Of a DNA stretch of 64,000 bases, positions 9,301 through 17,309 are shown one piece after another. Source of the stretch: JAJRXG01 sp047634015 (lineage in GTDB: Bacteria > Bacteroidota > Bacteroidia > Chitinophagales > Saprospiraceae). The DNA lies in contig JBLIDB010000001.1 in assembly GCA_047634015.1 (NCBI GenBank), positions 1 to 64,000 on the forward strand, written 5' to 3'. Position numbers and translations under genes: made by a program. The stretch's first letter is position 1. Every line of letters begins with the position of its first letter. The notes beneath the pieces are model-generated. The model made no database searches and was not told the DNA's origin. It saw only the letters and a list, made by a program, of their open reading frames with translations.

Positions 9301-10095
9301 ATGAAGCACAATCCAAGAATAGCACTTGTTTTTTCCGGAGGAGGCGCCCGAGGGGCCTTCCAAATTGGTGCCTGGGAAGCTTTGCAGGAACTTGGCCTAT
9401 CCGAATATATTACTGGTGTTTATGGTACTTCTGTAGGGGCGATAAATGGAGCTGCCTTTGTACAGCAAGATTTAGATCTTGCCAAAGAGGTATGGTCCAA
9501 GCTGAGCTATAATAATATCTTCGCTGGAATATCTGAAGAAGATCTTTCCCTACGAGCGAGAAAACGATATTACAAATGGGTAAAAGATGCGATCAAAGAT
9601 CGGGGAATGGATGTCTCTCCGCTAAAAGAGATTCTTAGATCATCTTTAAAAGAAGATGTCCTGAGAGAGAATCCTGTTGACTTTGGCTTGGTTACCTATA
9701 ATCTAACTAATCGTTCAGCCCAATACCTCACGAAACAGGATATTCCTCAGGGAGATTTAGTAGAGTATGTAATCGCCAGTGCTACTTTTCCGACATTTCA
9801 ACCACATCGTATCGAAGGTTCTCTCTACTTGGATGGAGGAATCGTAGACAATAGGCCAGTGGGGTTTCTTACCGATGATAGCACTTTGGATTGTATTATT
9901 TGCGTTGATGTTACCATGGCAAGGCACTTTTGGACCAGTAAGAGAAAAGTAGGAAACAATAAGGTTTATTTTATAAGACCCAGCAGATTATTAGGAAGTC
10001 CGTTGGCATTTAAAACAGATAAAATTGATAGGAATATGTTGCTGGGATATCAGGACGGCCTGAAACAATTACAAGATCTTATGCGCAAGATATAA
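9301..10095 (+). CDS. Patatin-like phospholipase, RssA/NTE type
   Basis: A 264-aa cytoplasmic serine hydrolase of the patatin family with a Ser-Asp dyad. The oxyanion-hole motif GGGARG is at residues 13-18, the nucleophile motif GTSVG at 42-46 (Ser44), and the Asp of DGG at about 178. It probably acts on phospholipids or other acyl esters, but the substrate is unknown. The start at 9301 is chosen because the conserved RIALVFSGGGARG strand follows directly. The frame stays open back to 9211, but those residues do not resemble the family and overlap the RadC upstream region. It is transcribed divergently from radC. Confidence 0.9.
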   Translation: MKHNPRIALVFSGGGARGAFQIGAWEALQELGLSEYITGVYGTSVGAINGAAFVQQDLDLAKEVWSKLSYNNIFAGISEEDLSLRARKRYYKWVKDAIKDRGMDVSPLKEILRSSLKEDVLRENPVDFGLVTYNLTNRSAQYLTKQDIPQGDLVEYVIASATFPTFQPHRIEGSLYLDGGIVDNRPVGFLTDDSTLDCIICVDVTMARHFWTSKRKVGNNKVYFIRPSRLLGSPLAFKTDKIDRNMLLGYQDGLKQLQDLMRKI

Positions 10096-10247
10096 GGAGA
10101 GTTGTATACCTAATAAGATTAGTGTCGATTGGTCCGGCATCGGAGATTTGCTAGTATTCTTCTTTTTAACACCTCGCTTTGTGAATTTGCCGATAGAAAT
10201 TGCTTCATATTTATCCAATTCAATTTCGTATCGGTATATCCAATTGA

Positions 10248-10255
10248 TACATTTG
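10248..10255 (+). promoter_or_regulatory. -7 box TACATTTG, four bases before the asparaginase-like start
   Basis: An exact TAnnTTTG match ends at 10255 and the ATG is at 10260. A transcription start about five bases past the box would coincide with the A of the start codon, predicting a leaderless mRNA. Confidence 0.5.
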
Positions 10256-10259
10256 TCTT

Positions 10260-10715
10260 ATGCGGATTTGTATAATACAAATGGGAGGCACTATTGATAA
10301 GGTATATCCTCAAAAACCCAATGCCTACGGTTTCGAAATCCGGGATGCAAAATCCATAGAAATTTTAAATCGTTGGGAGAATCAAGTAGAATATGAATTT
10401 CATACTATAGCACAAAAAGATAGCCAAGATTTGACAGCTGAGGATAGTGAGAATTTGCTCAGTTTTATCAGTTCTCACGCTGCTAATGCTTTTCTAATTA
10501 CTCATGGTACAGATACTATAGGGACTACTGGAAAATATTTGAAAGAGCGGCTTTCTAATTTTGCAGTGCCTATAGTTTTGACAGGATCGCGACTTCCAGC
10601 AAGTGTATTAGGTTCTGATGCTGCCTTGAATATAGGGATGAGTAGTGGTGTAATACAAAGTCAAGAAACGGGAGTTTATATAGTCCTTGATGGAATTGTA
10701 AGAGAGTTGAAATAG
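10260..10715 (+). CDS. Stand-alone asparaginase N-terminal domain protein
   Basis: A 151-aa protein equal to the N-terminal domain of type I/II asparaginases. It has both catalytic threonine motifs: MGGTIDK near residues 8-14, and THGTDT near 81-86, where Thr and Asp belong to the active site. Full asparaginases are about 330 aa with a second domain that completes the active site between subunits. That domain is missing here, and the gene ends cleanly with TAG. No C-terminal remnant follows in any frame, so this looks like the known short asparaginase-domain family rather than a broken gene. Substrate and activity are uncertain. Confidence 0.85.
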   Translation: MRICIIQMGGTIDKVYPQKPNAYGFEIRDAKSIEILNRWENQVEYEFHTIAQKDSQDLTAEDSENLLSFISSHAANAFLITHGTDTIGTTGKYLKERLSNFAVPIVLTGSRLPASVLGSDAALNIGMSSGVIQSQETGVYIVLDGIVRELK

Positions 10716-10720
10716 CTGAA

Positions 10721-10743
10721 GCCTGTCTGCCGAGCAGGTAGGC
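10721..10743 (+). repeat. Small intergenic hairpin (10-bp stem, CGA loop)
   Basis: GCCTGTCTGC and GCAGGTAGGC flank CGA and pair over ten positions with two G-U wobbles. There is no T-run after it, so it is not a typical intrinsic terminator. The GC-rich sequence stands out from its AT-rich surroundings and resembles short palindromic repeats I associate with Bacteroidota intergenic regions. Confidence 0.45.
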
Positions 10744-10817
10744 TCAATATTCATAATGCTTCGCGCGGATAGTCATTATAATCTTAATTTACTTTAATAA
10801 GTTAAATCAAAACAAGC

Positions 10818-11765
10818 ATGTCTAATCTACTTCAAGAATCTGCTTTCCGAGAAGCAATAGAAAGAGTAAGTCCGCATATACATAATACCCCTGTTTTTAC
10901 ATCGAGGCTGTTGAATGAAATTTCAAAAACGGAGTTATATTTTAAATGTGATAATTTTCAAAAGGGTGGATCTTATAAAATCCGTGGAGCGACCAATGCT
11001 GTCTTACAATTATCAGAAGCTGAAAAGGCAAGAGGAGTAGTAACACACTCTTCAGGGAATTTTGCAGCTGCCCTAACATTGGCAGCTATTAATTTAGGAG
11101 TTAAAGCCTATATCGTCATGCCAGAGAATGCACCTAGCGTTAAGCGGGCGGCGGTAGAGGATTATGGAGCAGAAATTATAACTTGCCCAAGTACGTTGAA
11201 ACATAGAGAAGCATATACAGAAAAAGTAATAGCTGAGACAGGAGCAGTTTTAGTACATCCTTCAAATGATGGGCCGGTGATCTTGGGACAGGCAACTATG
11301 ACTGCTGAATTTCTTATAGAGATACCGAACTTGGAGATTATAGTGTGTCCTATAGGTGGCGGTGGAGTAGGGGCCGGTGCTTGTATAGCAGCCCATCATC
11401 TCTCACCAGCGTGCAAGATTATAGGAGCTGAGCCAGAGAATGCATCCGATGCATTTCAGTCCATGGCAGCTGGAGAGATTGTTCCCTCCATTAACCCTAA
11501 TACAATAGCAGATGGCCTTAGATCCCAATTAGGAGATCAGAATTTCCCGATACTGCATAAACTTCTTGATCAAATTATTCTGGTTACAGAAGATGGAATT
11601 ATTGAGGCGATGAGATTGGTGTGGGAGCGTATGAAAATAATAATTGAACCTTCAAGTGCTGTTACCCTAGCAGCTATATTGAGCAAGCCGAAACTTTTCA
11701 AAGGGAAGAAAATAGGACTTATCATTACAGGAGGCAATGTTAGTTTGAATGAGTTGCCATTTTAA
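10818..11765 (+). CDS. PLP-dependent threonine/serine dehydratase (serine racemase-like)
   Basis: A 315-aa fold-type II PLP enzyme. The Schiff-base lysine is in GGSYKIRGA (Lys54), the substrate/cofactor loop is SSGNFAAAL at about 78-86, and the phosphate-binding glycine loop GGGGVGAG is near 177-184. Length and the lack of a C-terminal ACT regulatory domain fit catabolic-type threonine dehydratase or serine racemase, both of which produce 2-oxo acids from hydroxyl amino acids. The two cannot be told apart from sequence alone. Its stop overlaps the 3' end of the convergent methyltransferase pseudogene. Confidence 0.9.
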   Translation: MSNLLQESAFREAIERVSPHIHNTPVFTSRLLNEISKTELYFKCDNFQKGGSYKIRGATNAVLQLSEAEKARGVVTHSSGNFAAALTLAAINLGVKAYIVMPENAPSVKRAAVEDYGAEIITCPSTLKHREAYTEKVIAETGAVLVHPSNDGPVILGQATMTAEFLIEIPNLEIIVCPIGGGGVGAGACIAAHHLSPACKIIGAEPENASDAFQSMAAGEIVPSINPNTIADGLRSQLGDQNFPILHKLLDQIILVTEDGIIEAMRLVWERMKIIIEPSSAVTLAAILSKPKLFKGKKIGLIITGGNVSLNELPF

Positions 11766-12344
11766 GATTTAACAGCAATAAAAAACGTCTCAGTTCCTAC
11801 TCTTGGTGTTATAGAATTATAACATTCTTCCATAATTATATTCTCAAATTCCGTAGAGAATAGCTTTAAGTAGGCCTCTTTCGATCCTCCATAGGGAGGG
11901 CGAGAATCATACATAGGCGCATCAAACAGAAGGCCGACTAATTTTCCTCCTGAGGAAAGCAAATCAAACATCTTGCGTACATATGCTTTGCGAAAAGAAG
12001 GTAGAAGTGCGCAAAAGAATGTTTGTTCCAGAATTAGATCGTATTCAGCATCATGCTGAAAGAAATCTTCATGAATTAAATGATCTTTGGGAAAGGAAGG
12101 AACACGACTGCTGAAATTTTCTAAAGGCTTTTTTAGAAATATCTAATAGAAATACCTGTACGAAACCGAGCTCATGCAAGTATTCAGCTTCATATCGATT
12201 TCCACCACCAGGGATAAGAATACTCGTATTCTTATTTTTTAGTTAACCGATATAAGTTTTAAGCGGTGTGCTGGAAAATCCTATAACCCATTGGATGTTT
12301 CCAGATTTATACCCATCACTCCAAAATGTTTCATCCATTTCCAT
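11762..12344 (-). pseudogene. Broken TPMT-like SAM-dependent methyltransferase (one nonsense, one frameshift)
   Basis: Joining frames on the minus strand recovers a thiopurine S-methyltransferase-type protein of about 193 residues. The N-terminus from ATG 12344 reads MEMDETFWSDGYKSGN, the SAM motif reads ILIPGGGNRYEAEYL, and further on come LILEQTFFCALLPSFRKAYV and GGKLVGLLFD. There are two lesions. An in-frame TAA at 12243-12245 is followed immediately by the same frame continuing LKNKNTSILIPGGG. A six-A run at 12129-12134 has one base too many, because DISKK must continue as PLENFSSRVPSFPKD. The intact ancestor would have started one base after the SDR stop at 12346, so it was the second gene of that operon. 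Two independent lesions make a sequencing error less likely. Confidence 0.85.
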
Positions 12345-12345
12345 A

Positions 12346-13074
12346 TTACTTCCCTCCAGGAATAGAAGGTCGTACTTCAACCTTGCTTGGCAATGTTCTT
12401 GGATGCATTTGCAAGAGATCAACGACTATCTGGCCGATGTCCTCTGGTTGAATCTTCCATGCATCTTGTTCTGAAGGAATATGATCGTTGAAGTAGGTAG
12501 CTACAGAACCAGGCATCACTGTTGATACTTTAACACCATACTTTCTGAGATCCAACATGACCGCCTGTGTAAATCCCACGAGCCCGAATTTACTCGCATT
12601 GTATGCAGAACCTTTGGCGAAGAAGTTGGTGCCTGCAAGAGAGGCAATAGAAATAAAATAGCCTTCAGACTTCTTGAGCTCTTCTACAGCAGCCTTCACA
12701 GTATGAAATGCCCCTGTGAGATTTATATCAATTACATCTTTCCATTGATTGATACTTAGATCTTCGATAGATTCAAAGTGTCCGACTCCTGCGTTTGCAA
12801 TAGCAACATCTACTTTGCCCCATTTGACAACGGCTTCTTTGATAGCGCGTTGCTGATCTTCATAAATTCTGACATCAGCGCCTGCACCGATTACTTTATC
12901 AGGATATTTTTTTAAGAGTTGATCTACTACTTTCTGAGTATTTTCTTTGGACCTTCCAGTAATGATCACTTTGGCTCCTTTTGCAAGTAGGGCATGAGCT
13001 ATCCCTAATCCAATACCTTTCGTACCTCCTGTTATGAGGCATACCTTATCAGTAATTCTATTCTCTTTTGTCAT
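12346..13074 (-). CDS. Short-chain dehydrogenase/reductase (SDR)
   Basis: A 242-aa classical SDR oxidoreductase. The Rossmann motif TGGTKGIGLG is at about residues 15-24 and the NAG motif at 94-96. The catalytic set is Ser142 or Ser145, Tyr158 and Lys162 (YNASK). The Arg at residue 41 (TGRSK), at the end of the second strand, suggests NADP(H) preference. Substrate is unknown; 3-oxoacyl-ACP or sugar/ketone reductases are the usual guesses. It is the first gene before the broken methyltransferase. Confidence 0.92.
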   Translation of the reverse strand: MTKENRITDKVCLITGGTKGIGLGIAHALLAKGAKVIITGRSKENTQKVVDQLLKKYPDKVIGAGADVRIYEDQQRAIKEAVVKWGKVDVAIANAGVGHFESIEDLSINQWKDVIDINLTGAFHTVKAAVEELKKSEGYFISIASLAGTNFFAKGSAYNASKFGLVGFTQAVMLDLRKYGVKVSTVMPGSVATYFNDHIPSEQDAWKIQPEDIGQIVVDLLQMHPRTLPSKVEVRPSIPGGK

Positions 13075-13090
13075 ATTTATTTTTTTGAAG

Positions 13091-13239
13091 TGATTTAGGA
13101 ATTAGGTTGATTTACGAGAAAAACCGCTTGATAGTCAGGACGAAGCTCTTTTTTCTTTTCATAGCCATAGCTATCGGGATAAAAAAACTGATATAACTGC
13201 CTGTCAATGAGTTGTTCGTAGTCATCTTGTTAGATTCTT
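13091..13239 (+). repeat. Dispersed repeat, copy A
   Basis: Two blocks here, 13091-13123 and 13197-13239, match the reverse complement of 61819-61851 and 61745-61787. By hand count 27 of 33 and 35 of 43 positions agree. The material between the blocks differs in length (about 73 bases here, 31 there). Order and orientation of the blocks are kept, so this is one mobile or transcribed element family rather than chance. It lies between the SDR gene and the lipoprotein gene and contains no coding frame. Confidence 0.6.
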
Positions 13240-13248
13240 AAATCACTT

Positions 13249-13641
13249 TTATTCTTCGAATCCTGAATCTATCCAACATTGGATTATTTCCATCTGATCA
13301 GGGCTTAGGTCATCCTGTTGAGATGCCGGATAAATTTCCATATTGGGAGGCATCCCGATTGATGGATTGTCCTGCATGTCAATAACGCGACTCACAAATT
13401 TGCCATCCTGGATAACATTGATGAGTCCCGCATAAGTAGAATAATTTCCAGGAGCAGAGCCGTTACCATTATGACATCCGCTATATGCACAGGTTAGATC
13501 TATAATTTCTTTTACATTGGAATCATAAGTAGCAACAATGACATCACACCCTTCGGCAGGTTGCACCATATCTGAATTGCAAGCATTTAAGCCTAAGATT
13601 AGACATCCTATCCAAAGAATATTTAGTTTTTTGATTTTCAT
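13249..13641 (-). CDS. Lipoprotein with CxxxxCH haem-like motif
   Basis: A 130-aa lipoprotein. The signal peptide ends in a lipobox (LGLNAC, Cys21). The mature part has C-AYSG-CH at residues 51-57, a CxxxxCH variant of the cytochrome c haem site, and a downstream MPP segment near residue 97 that could supply the second axial ligand. The C-terminal QMEIIQCWIDSGFEE pattern is shared with cytochrome-like domains of Bacteroidota and Planctomycetes lipoproteins. It may carry electrons at the outer membrane or periplasmic face, but haem attachment at a CxxxxCH site is unproven. Its start overlaps the stop of the upstream nucleotidyltransferase gene (ATGA). Confidence 0.75.
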   Translation of the reverse strand: MKIKKLNILWIGCLILGLNACNSDMVQPAEGCDVIVATYDSNVKEIIDLTCAYSGCHNGNGSAPGNYSTYAGLINVIQDGKFVSRVIDMQDNPSIGMPPNMEIYPASQQDDLSPDQMEIIQCWIDSGFEE

Positions 13642-14225
13642 ATGTTCAACTTTTTATACTCGCTCGGAGTGTCGATATCTGTAAAGTATGCTCTGTCTTC
13701 AGTTCTAAATGGGGTAAAAGCTGATTTATTCGCTTTGATGACACTTTTTAGAGAATGAGCATCAATACAATTCATTATTTCATCTATATAACGTGCAGCA
13801 AAGATAACTGGATGTCCGAATTCATGACTATTTGTAATCGGACGAATAATTGAACCGATAGCTTGCTTATCACTAAATTTTAGAATTGAATTTATATGTG
13901 CTGCCTTCATAAGCGGCATATCTCCAAGTGCAATCATGATTCGGGCGGTGCCTTTCGGTAGAATCGAAATACCGGCTTTAATGCTACCTACCATCCCTAA
14001 CTGATGATGTGGATTATAGACCGTTTTGATAGTTAACTTTTTAAGTAAAGCTTGGGTGAGGTTTCGTTGATGGCCTAATACACCGATTATCTGATCAATA
14101 TCGGAGGATAAGAGTACCGACGCTATATGAGAGACCATAGGAGTTCCTCCGACTGAGAGTAGTAATTTATTACTATCACCCATGCGCTTGGAGCTTCCAG
14201 CGGATAGAAGAATGGCGGTGGTCAT
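13638..14225 (-). CDS. MobA/MocA-like nucleotidyltransferase
   Basis: A 195-aa GT-A-fold NTP transferase. The N-terminal nucleotide-binding loop LSAGSSKRMG is at residues 7-16, with a Lys in NKLLL that follows it. GDMPLM, the Mg-binding Asp motif, is near 100-105, and GHPVIF follows near 152. This pattern fits MocA/MobA-type enzymes that attach CMP or GMP to molybdopterin. No other molybdenum cofactor genes are nearby, and in operon with a haem-like lipoprotein its role is open. Confidence 0.82.
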   Translation of the reverse strand: MTTAILLSAGSSKRMGDSNKLLLSVGGTPMVSHIASVLLSSDIDQIIGVLGHQRNLTQALLKKLTIKTVYNPHHQLGMVGSIKAGISILPKGTARIMIALGDMPLMKAAHINSILKFSDKQAIGSIIRPITNSHEFGHPVIFAARYIDEIMNCIDAHSLKSVIKANKSAFTPFRTEDRAYFTDIDTPSEYKKLNI

Positions 14226-14402
14226 TAATTATTTAATTTTTCTTTTCGAGCGTGACAATGATCTTTCCGTAGATTGGTTAGTTATATTCAGGTGAAAGTG
14301 GTTTGAATTTCCAAACCTACATTAAGTACAGTGTATACTGACCGGATTGGAGGAATTGTTCTGAAACATTTCGCGTCATGTAAAGTATACCGAATCAATA
14401 TA

Positions 14403-14952
14403 ATGAAGATGAAGATATTATGTTTTGGAGCAAGTTCGAGTAGGGAATCCATAAATAGGAAACTTGCGATATATGCATCGTCTATTTTCTCAGAGGCGGA
14501 AGTTGTAATATTGGACCTAAATGATTTCTTGATGCCGATCTTCAGTGTAGATATTGAGAAGGAATCCGGAATCCCAGAGAAAGGTCGAATTTGGAAGTCA
14601 TTTAGTGGCAAGTGATGCGGTCATCATTTCGTTTGCGGAACATAATGGTGTCTATGCAACGGCATTTAAAAATATTATGGACTGGAAGTCTCGAATTCCA
14701 GACAGTAAGACATGGGAGGATAAACAAATGTTCGTATTGTCAACTTCTCCAGGTAAGAGAGCTGGCTCGAATATAATGGCTGTGGTTAAGAGCCACTTTC
14801 CTCACCAAGGTACAGATATTCAAGCTTCATTTTCACTACCGTCATTTTATGCAAATTATTCTACAACAGATGGAATAACCAGCGGGGCTCTAAAGCAAGA
14901 GTTTGAAGATCAGGTTACAGCATTTAAAGAAGCATTAAATTTGAAAGCCTAA
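14403..14952 (+). pseudogene. NADPH-dependent FMN reductase, frameshifted
   Basis: Two overlapping frames together give a complete flavodoxin-like NADPH-dependent FMN reductase of about 182 residues. The first frame supplies MKMKILCFGASSSRES, the phosphate-binding start, through ESGIPEK. The second supplies FGSHLVASDAVIISFAEHNG through the C-terminus, including the active-site-like HNGVYATAFKNIMDW and LSTSPG. The switch occurs at about 14577-14586, where one extra base fits the alignment. There is only one lesion, so either recent inactivation or a sequence error is possible. Confidence 0.75.
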
Positions 14953-14975
14953 CAATGCTATTGTGTTGAAGGAGT

Positions 14976-14983
14976 TACTTTTG
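14976..14983 (+). promoter_or_regulatory. -7 box TACTTTTG upstream of the ABC exporter
   Basis: An exact TAnnTTTG match ends 12 bases before the ATG at 14996, predicting a leader of only a few bases. It lies just after the stop of the broken FMN reductase. Confidence 0.4.
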
Positions 14984-14995
14984 AGGAAATCTTAG

Positions 14996-16765
14996 ATGAA
15001 TAAAGAAGAGAAACGTAAGAAATTTGATAAAGCCTTACTGGGAAGGATCGTAGGGTTGGCGAAGCCCTATAAGGCTCATTTTATTGGAACACTTGTACTT
15101 ACTGCTTTCTTGGCACCTGTTTCTATGATGCGGCCATACATCGTATCTATTATGATCGATGACTATATACTGAAGGAAGATATGCCTGGATTATATAGGA
15201 TGGCCTTTTTATTTATGGGAGTGGTAGTATTGGCCGTTCTTGTAAGATACGCTTTGATATACTTTTCTTCACTGTTGGGACAGAATGTCATTCGAGATCT
15301 CCGACAGAAGGTGTTCAATCATATTACAAGTCTTAGGTTACGCTATTTTGATCAGACACCGATAGGACGAGTTACTACAAGAACGATCTCAGATGTAGAA
15401 ACTATCAATACAGTATTTACACAAGGAATTGTGACAATGCTTGCTGATTTGCTTGGTATTTTTGCAGTTACGGGTATTATGATTTATACCAGTTGGCAGT
15501 TGACATTATTAGTAATGTCTACTATACCACTTCTCATTATCGCCACTTATGTATTTAAAGAAAAGGTCAAGGTAGCTTTTGAGACGGTAAGAAATCAGGT
15601 CTCGAATATGAACGCATTCCTGCAAGAGCGGATCACGGGTATGCACATTATTCAGATATTTAATGCTGAGAAGCAGGAGATGCACAAGTTTGAAAAGATA
15701 AATAAAGAGTATACTAGGGCCAATTTAGATGCCATCAACTACTATGCTATCTTTTTCCCTGTAGTTGAAATAATTAACTATTTGGCACTGGCGATACTTG
15801 TATACTTGGGTGCGAGATATGTCATTCAAGATATTGTGAGTTTGGGTGCCTTACTGGCTTTCCCATGGTATATAAATCTTCTATTTAGACCCATTAGAAT
15901 GCTTGCGGATAACTTCAATACGCTGCAGATGGGTATGGTCGCCGCAGACCGTGTATTTGTAGAGTTGGATAGAGAAGAACATATCTCAGATTACGGTGAT
16001 AAGGACCCAAGCCAAATAGAAGGAAAAGTAGAATTCAAGGATGTGCATTTCTCCTACGATGGAGAAAACGACGTCCTTAAAGGGGTAAATTTTGTGCTTG
16101 ATGCACATAAGACTTTGGCCATAGTAGGGAGTACGGGATCTGGGAAGACAACTATTATCAATGTCCTAGCCAGATTCTATGAACTAAGAAATGGGAAAGT
16201 CATGATCGATGATCAAGACATCAAAACCATGAACTTGGATTTCTTGCGGAAAAGAATGGCTGTAGTGCTACAAGATGTATTCCTATTTCATGGAACCGTA
16301 TTTGAGAATATTACACTGCGAGATCCATCAATTTCCTTGGAAGCAGTTCTGGGGGCCTCTAAAATTATCGGTGCTGATAGATATATCCAAGAGATGTCGG
16401 ACGGATACGAGCATATTATTACTGAGAGAGGAGGAAACCTGTCTATGGGTCAGCGTCAGTTGATTTCTTTTGTAAGGGCTTTGGTAATAAATCCTGATAT
16501 TCTAATTCTGGATGAAGCTACTTCATCCATAGATACCGAAACCGAGGAAGTTATTCAGCACGCCATAGAAAAACTGATCGCCAAGCGGAGTTCTATTATC
16601 ATCGCTCATAGACTCTCTACGATTCGCAATGCTGACTATATTATGGTGATGGATAAAGGAGAAGTTCTTGAATTTGGCAATCATGATACCTTATTACTCA
16701 ATGAAGGAGGAAGATATAAGGAGCTTTATGATATGCAGTTTGCCGAAGAAGTCGCAGTAATTTGA
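14996..16765 (+). CDS. ABC exporter, fused membrane and ATPase domains (MsbA/YheI-like)
   Basis: A 589-aa half-transporter. Residues 1-320 form the six-helix type IV exporter membrane domain, and 330-589 the nucleotide-binding domain. The latter has Walker A GSTGSGKTT at about 377-385, signature LSMGQRQL near 482, Walker B ILILDEATSS near 500 and the switch His in IIAHRLST. It probably works as a homodimer exporting a lipid or drug. Substrate cannot be stated; MsbA (lipid A) and multidrug half-transporters look alike at this level. No partner half-transporter is adjacent. Confidence 0.9.
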   Translation: MNKEEKRKKFDKALLGRIVGLAKPYKAHFIGTLVLTAFLAPVSMMRPYIVSIMIDDYILKEDMPGLYRMAFLFMGVVVLAVLVRYALIYFSSLLGQNVIRDLRQKVFNHITSLRLRYFDQTPIGRVTTRTISDVETINTVFTQGIVTMLADLLGIFAVTGIMIYTSWQLTLLVMSTIPLLIIATYVFKEKVKVAFETVRNQVSNMNAFLQERITGMHIIQIFNAEKQEMHKFEKINKEYTRANLDAINYYAIFFPVVEIINYLALAILVYLGARYVIQDIVSLGALLAFPWYINLLFRPIRMLADNFNTLQMGMVAADRVFVELDREEHISDYGDKDPSQIEGKVEFKDVHFSYDGENDVLKGVNFVLDAHKTLAIVGSTGSGKTTIINVLARFYELRNGKVMIDDQDIKTMNLDFLRKRMAVVLQDVFLFHGTVFENITLRDPSISLEAVLGASKIIGADRYIQEMSDGYEHIITERGGNLSMGQRQLISFVRALVINPDILILDEATSSIDTETEEVIQHAIEKLIAKRSSIIIAHRLSTIRNADYIMVMDKGEVLEFGNHDTLLLNEGGRYKELYDMQFAEEVAVI

Positions 16766-16847
16766 TCCAATTTAGGTCTACATTAATCGAATAAGGAAGC
16801 TTAGAAAGCAGAAGTGTCGTAATTTGGTGATATAAAATCAGAAAATT

Positions 16848-17297
16848 ATGTCTATCGAGCGAATGATAAAAGTAAGTAGAGTGAATCCGCTCTTTTTATT
16901 ACTTGGCGTAGCAGTATTCTTTGTTGTCTTGTTTTGGCTTGCGAAAGGGATCTTTACCCTATTGTCTTGGGCCTTCCCAGCATTTCTTGTCGGAGCTTTA
17001 ATCATAAACTATAGGGTTGTATTAGGCTATGTGAAGTGGTTATTCTCTTCTCTTAAGCGTAATCCAGTTTTCGGAATTATAGCAATAGTTCTATCCGTGA
17101 TAGGAATTCCATTCGTTTCTGTTTTCCTATTTATGAGAGCTTTGGCTACTCGAGGAATGGATCAGTCTAGTACGAGTCTTACGAAAATTGGGAATTATAT
17201 TCCTTACGAGGAGGTGGAGGATGACTTTTTAGATTTATCGGAGATAGAAGCCCAAAAGAAATCCATAGATAATGAGTATTCTGATATCTTTAAATAA
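16848..17297 (+). CDS. Hypothetical membrane protein with acidic tail
   Basis: A 149-aa protein with three hydrophobic segments: about residues 15-48 (probably two short helices) and 72-92. A soluble C-terminal tail of about 50 residues is acidic and contains YEEVEDDFLDLSEIEAQ. No family was recognised. It lies 12 bases upstream of the next glycosyltransferase and is probably co-transcribed with it. Confidence 0.7.
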   Translation: MSIERMIKVSRVNPLFLLLGVAVFFVVLFWLAKGIFTLLSWAFPAFLVGALIINYRVVLGYVKWLFSSLKRNPVFGIIAIVLSVIGIPFVSVFLFMRALATRGMDQSSTSLTKIGNYIPYEEVEDDFLDLSEIEAQKKSIDNEYSDIFK

Positions 17298-17309
17298 GAT
17301 GTAGTCTTT

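Noticed and set aside
9155..9325. N-terminal extension of RadC
   Set aside because: The extra 57 residues lack family similarity and overlap the divergent patatin upstream region; the ATG at 9154 restores the normal length.
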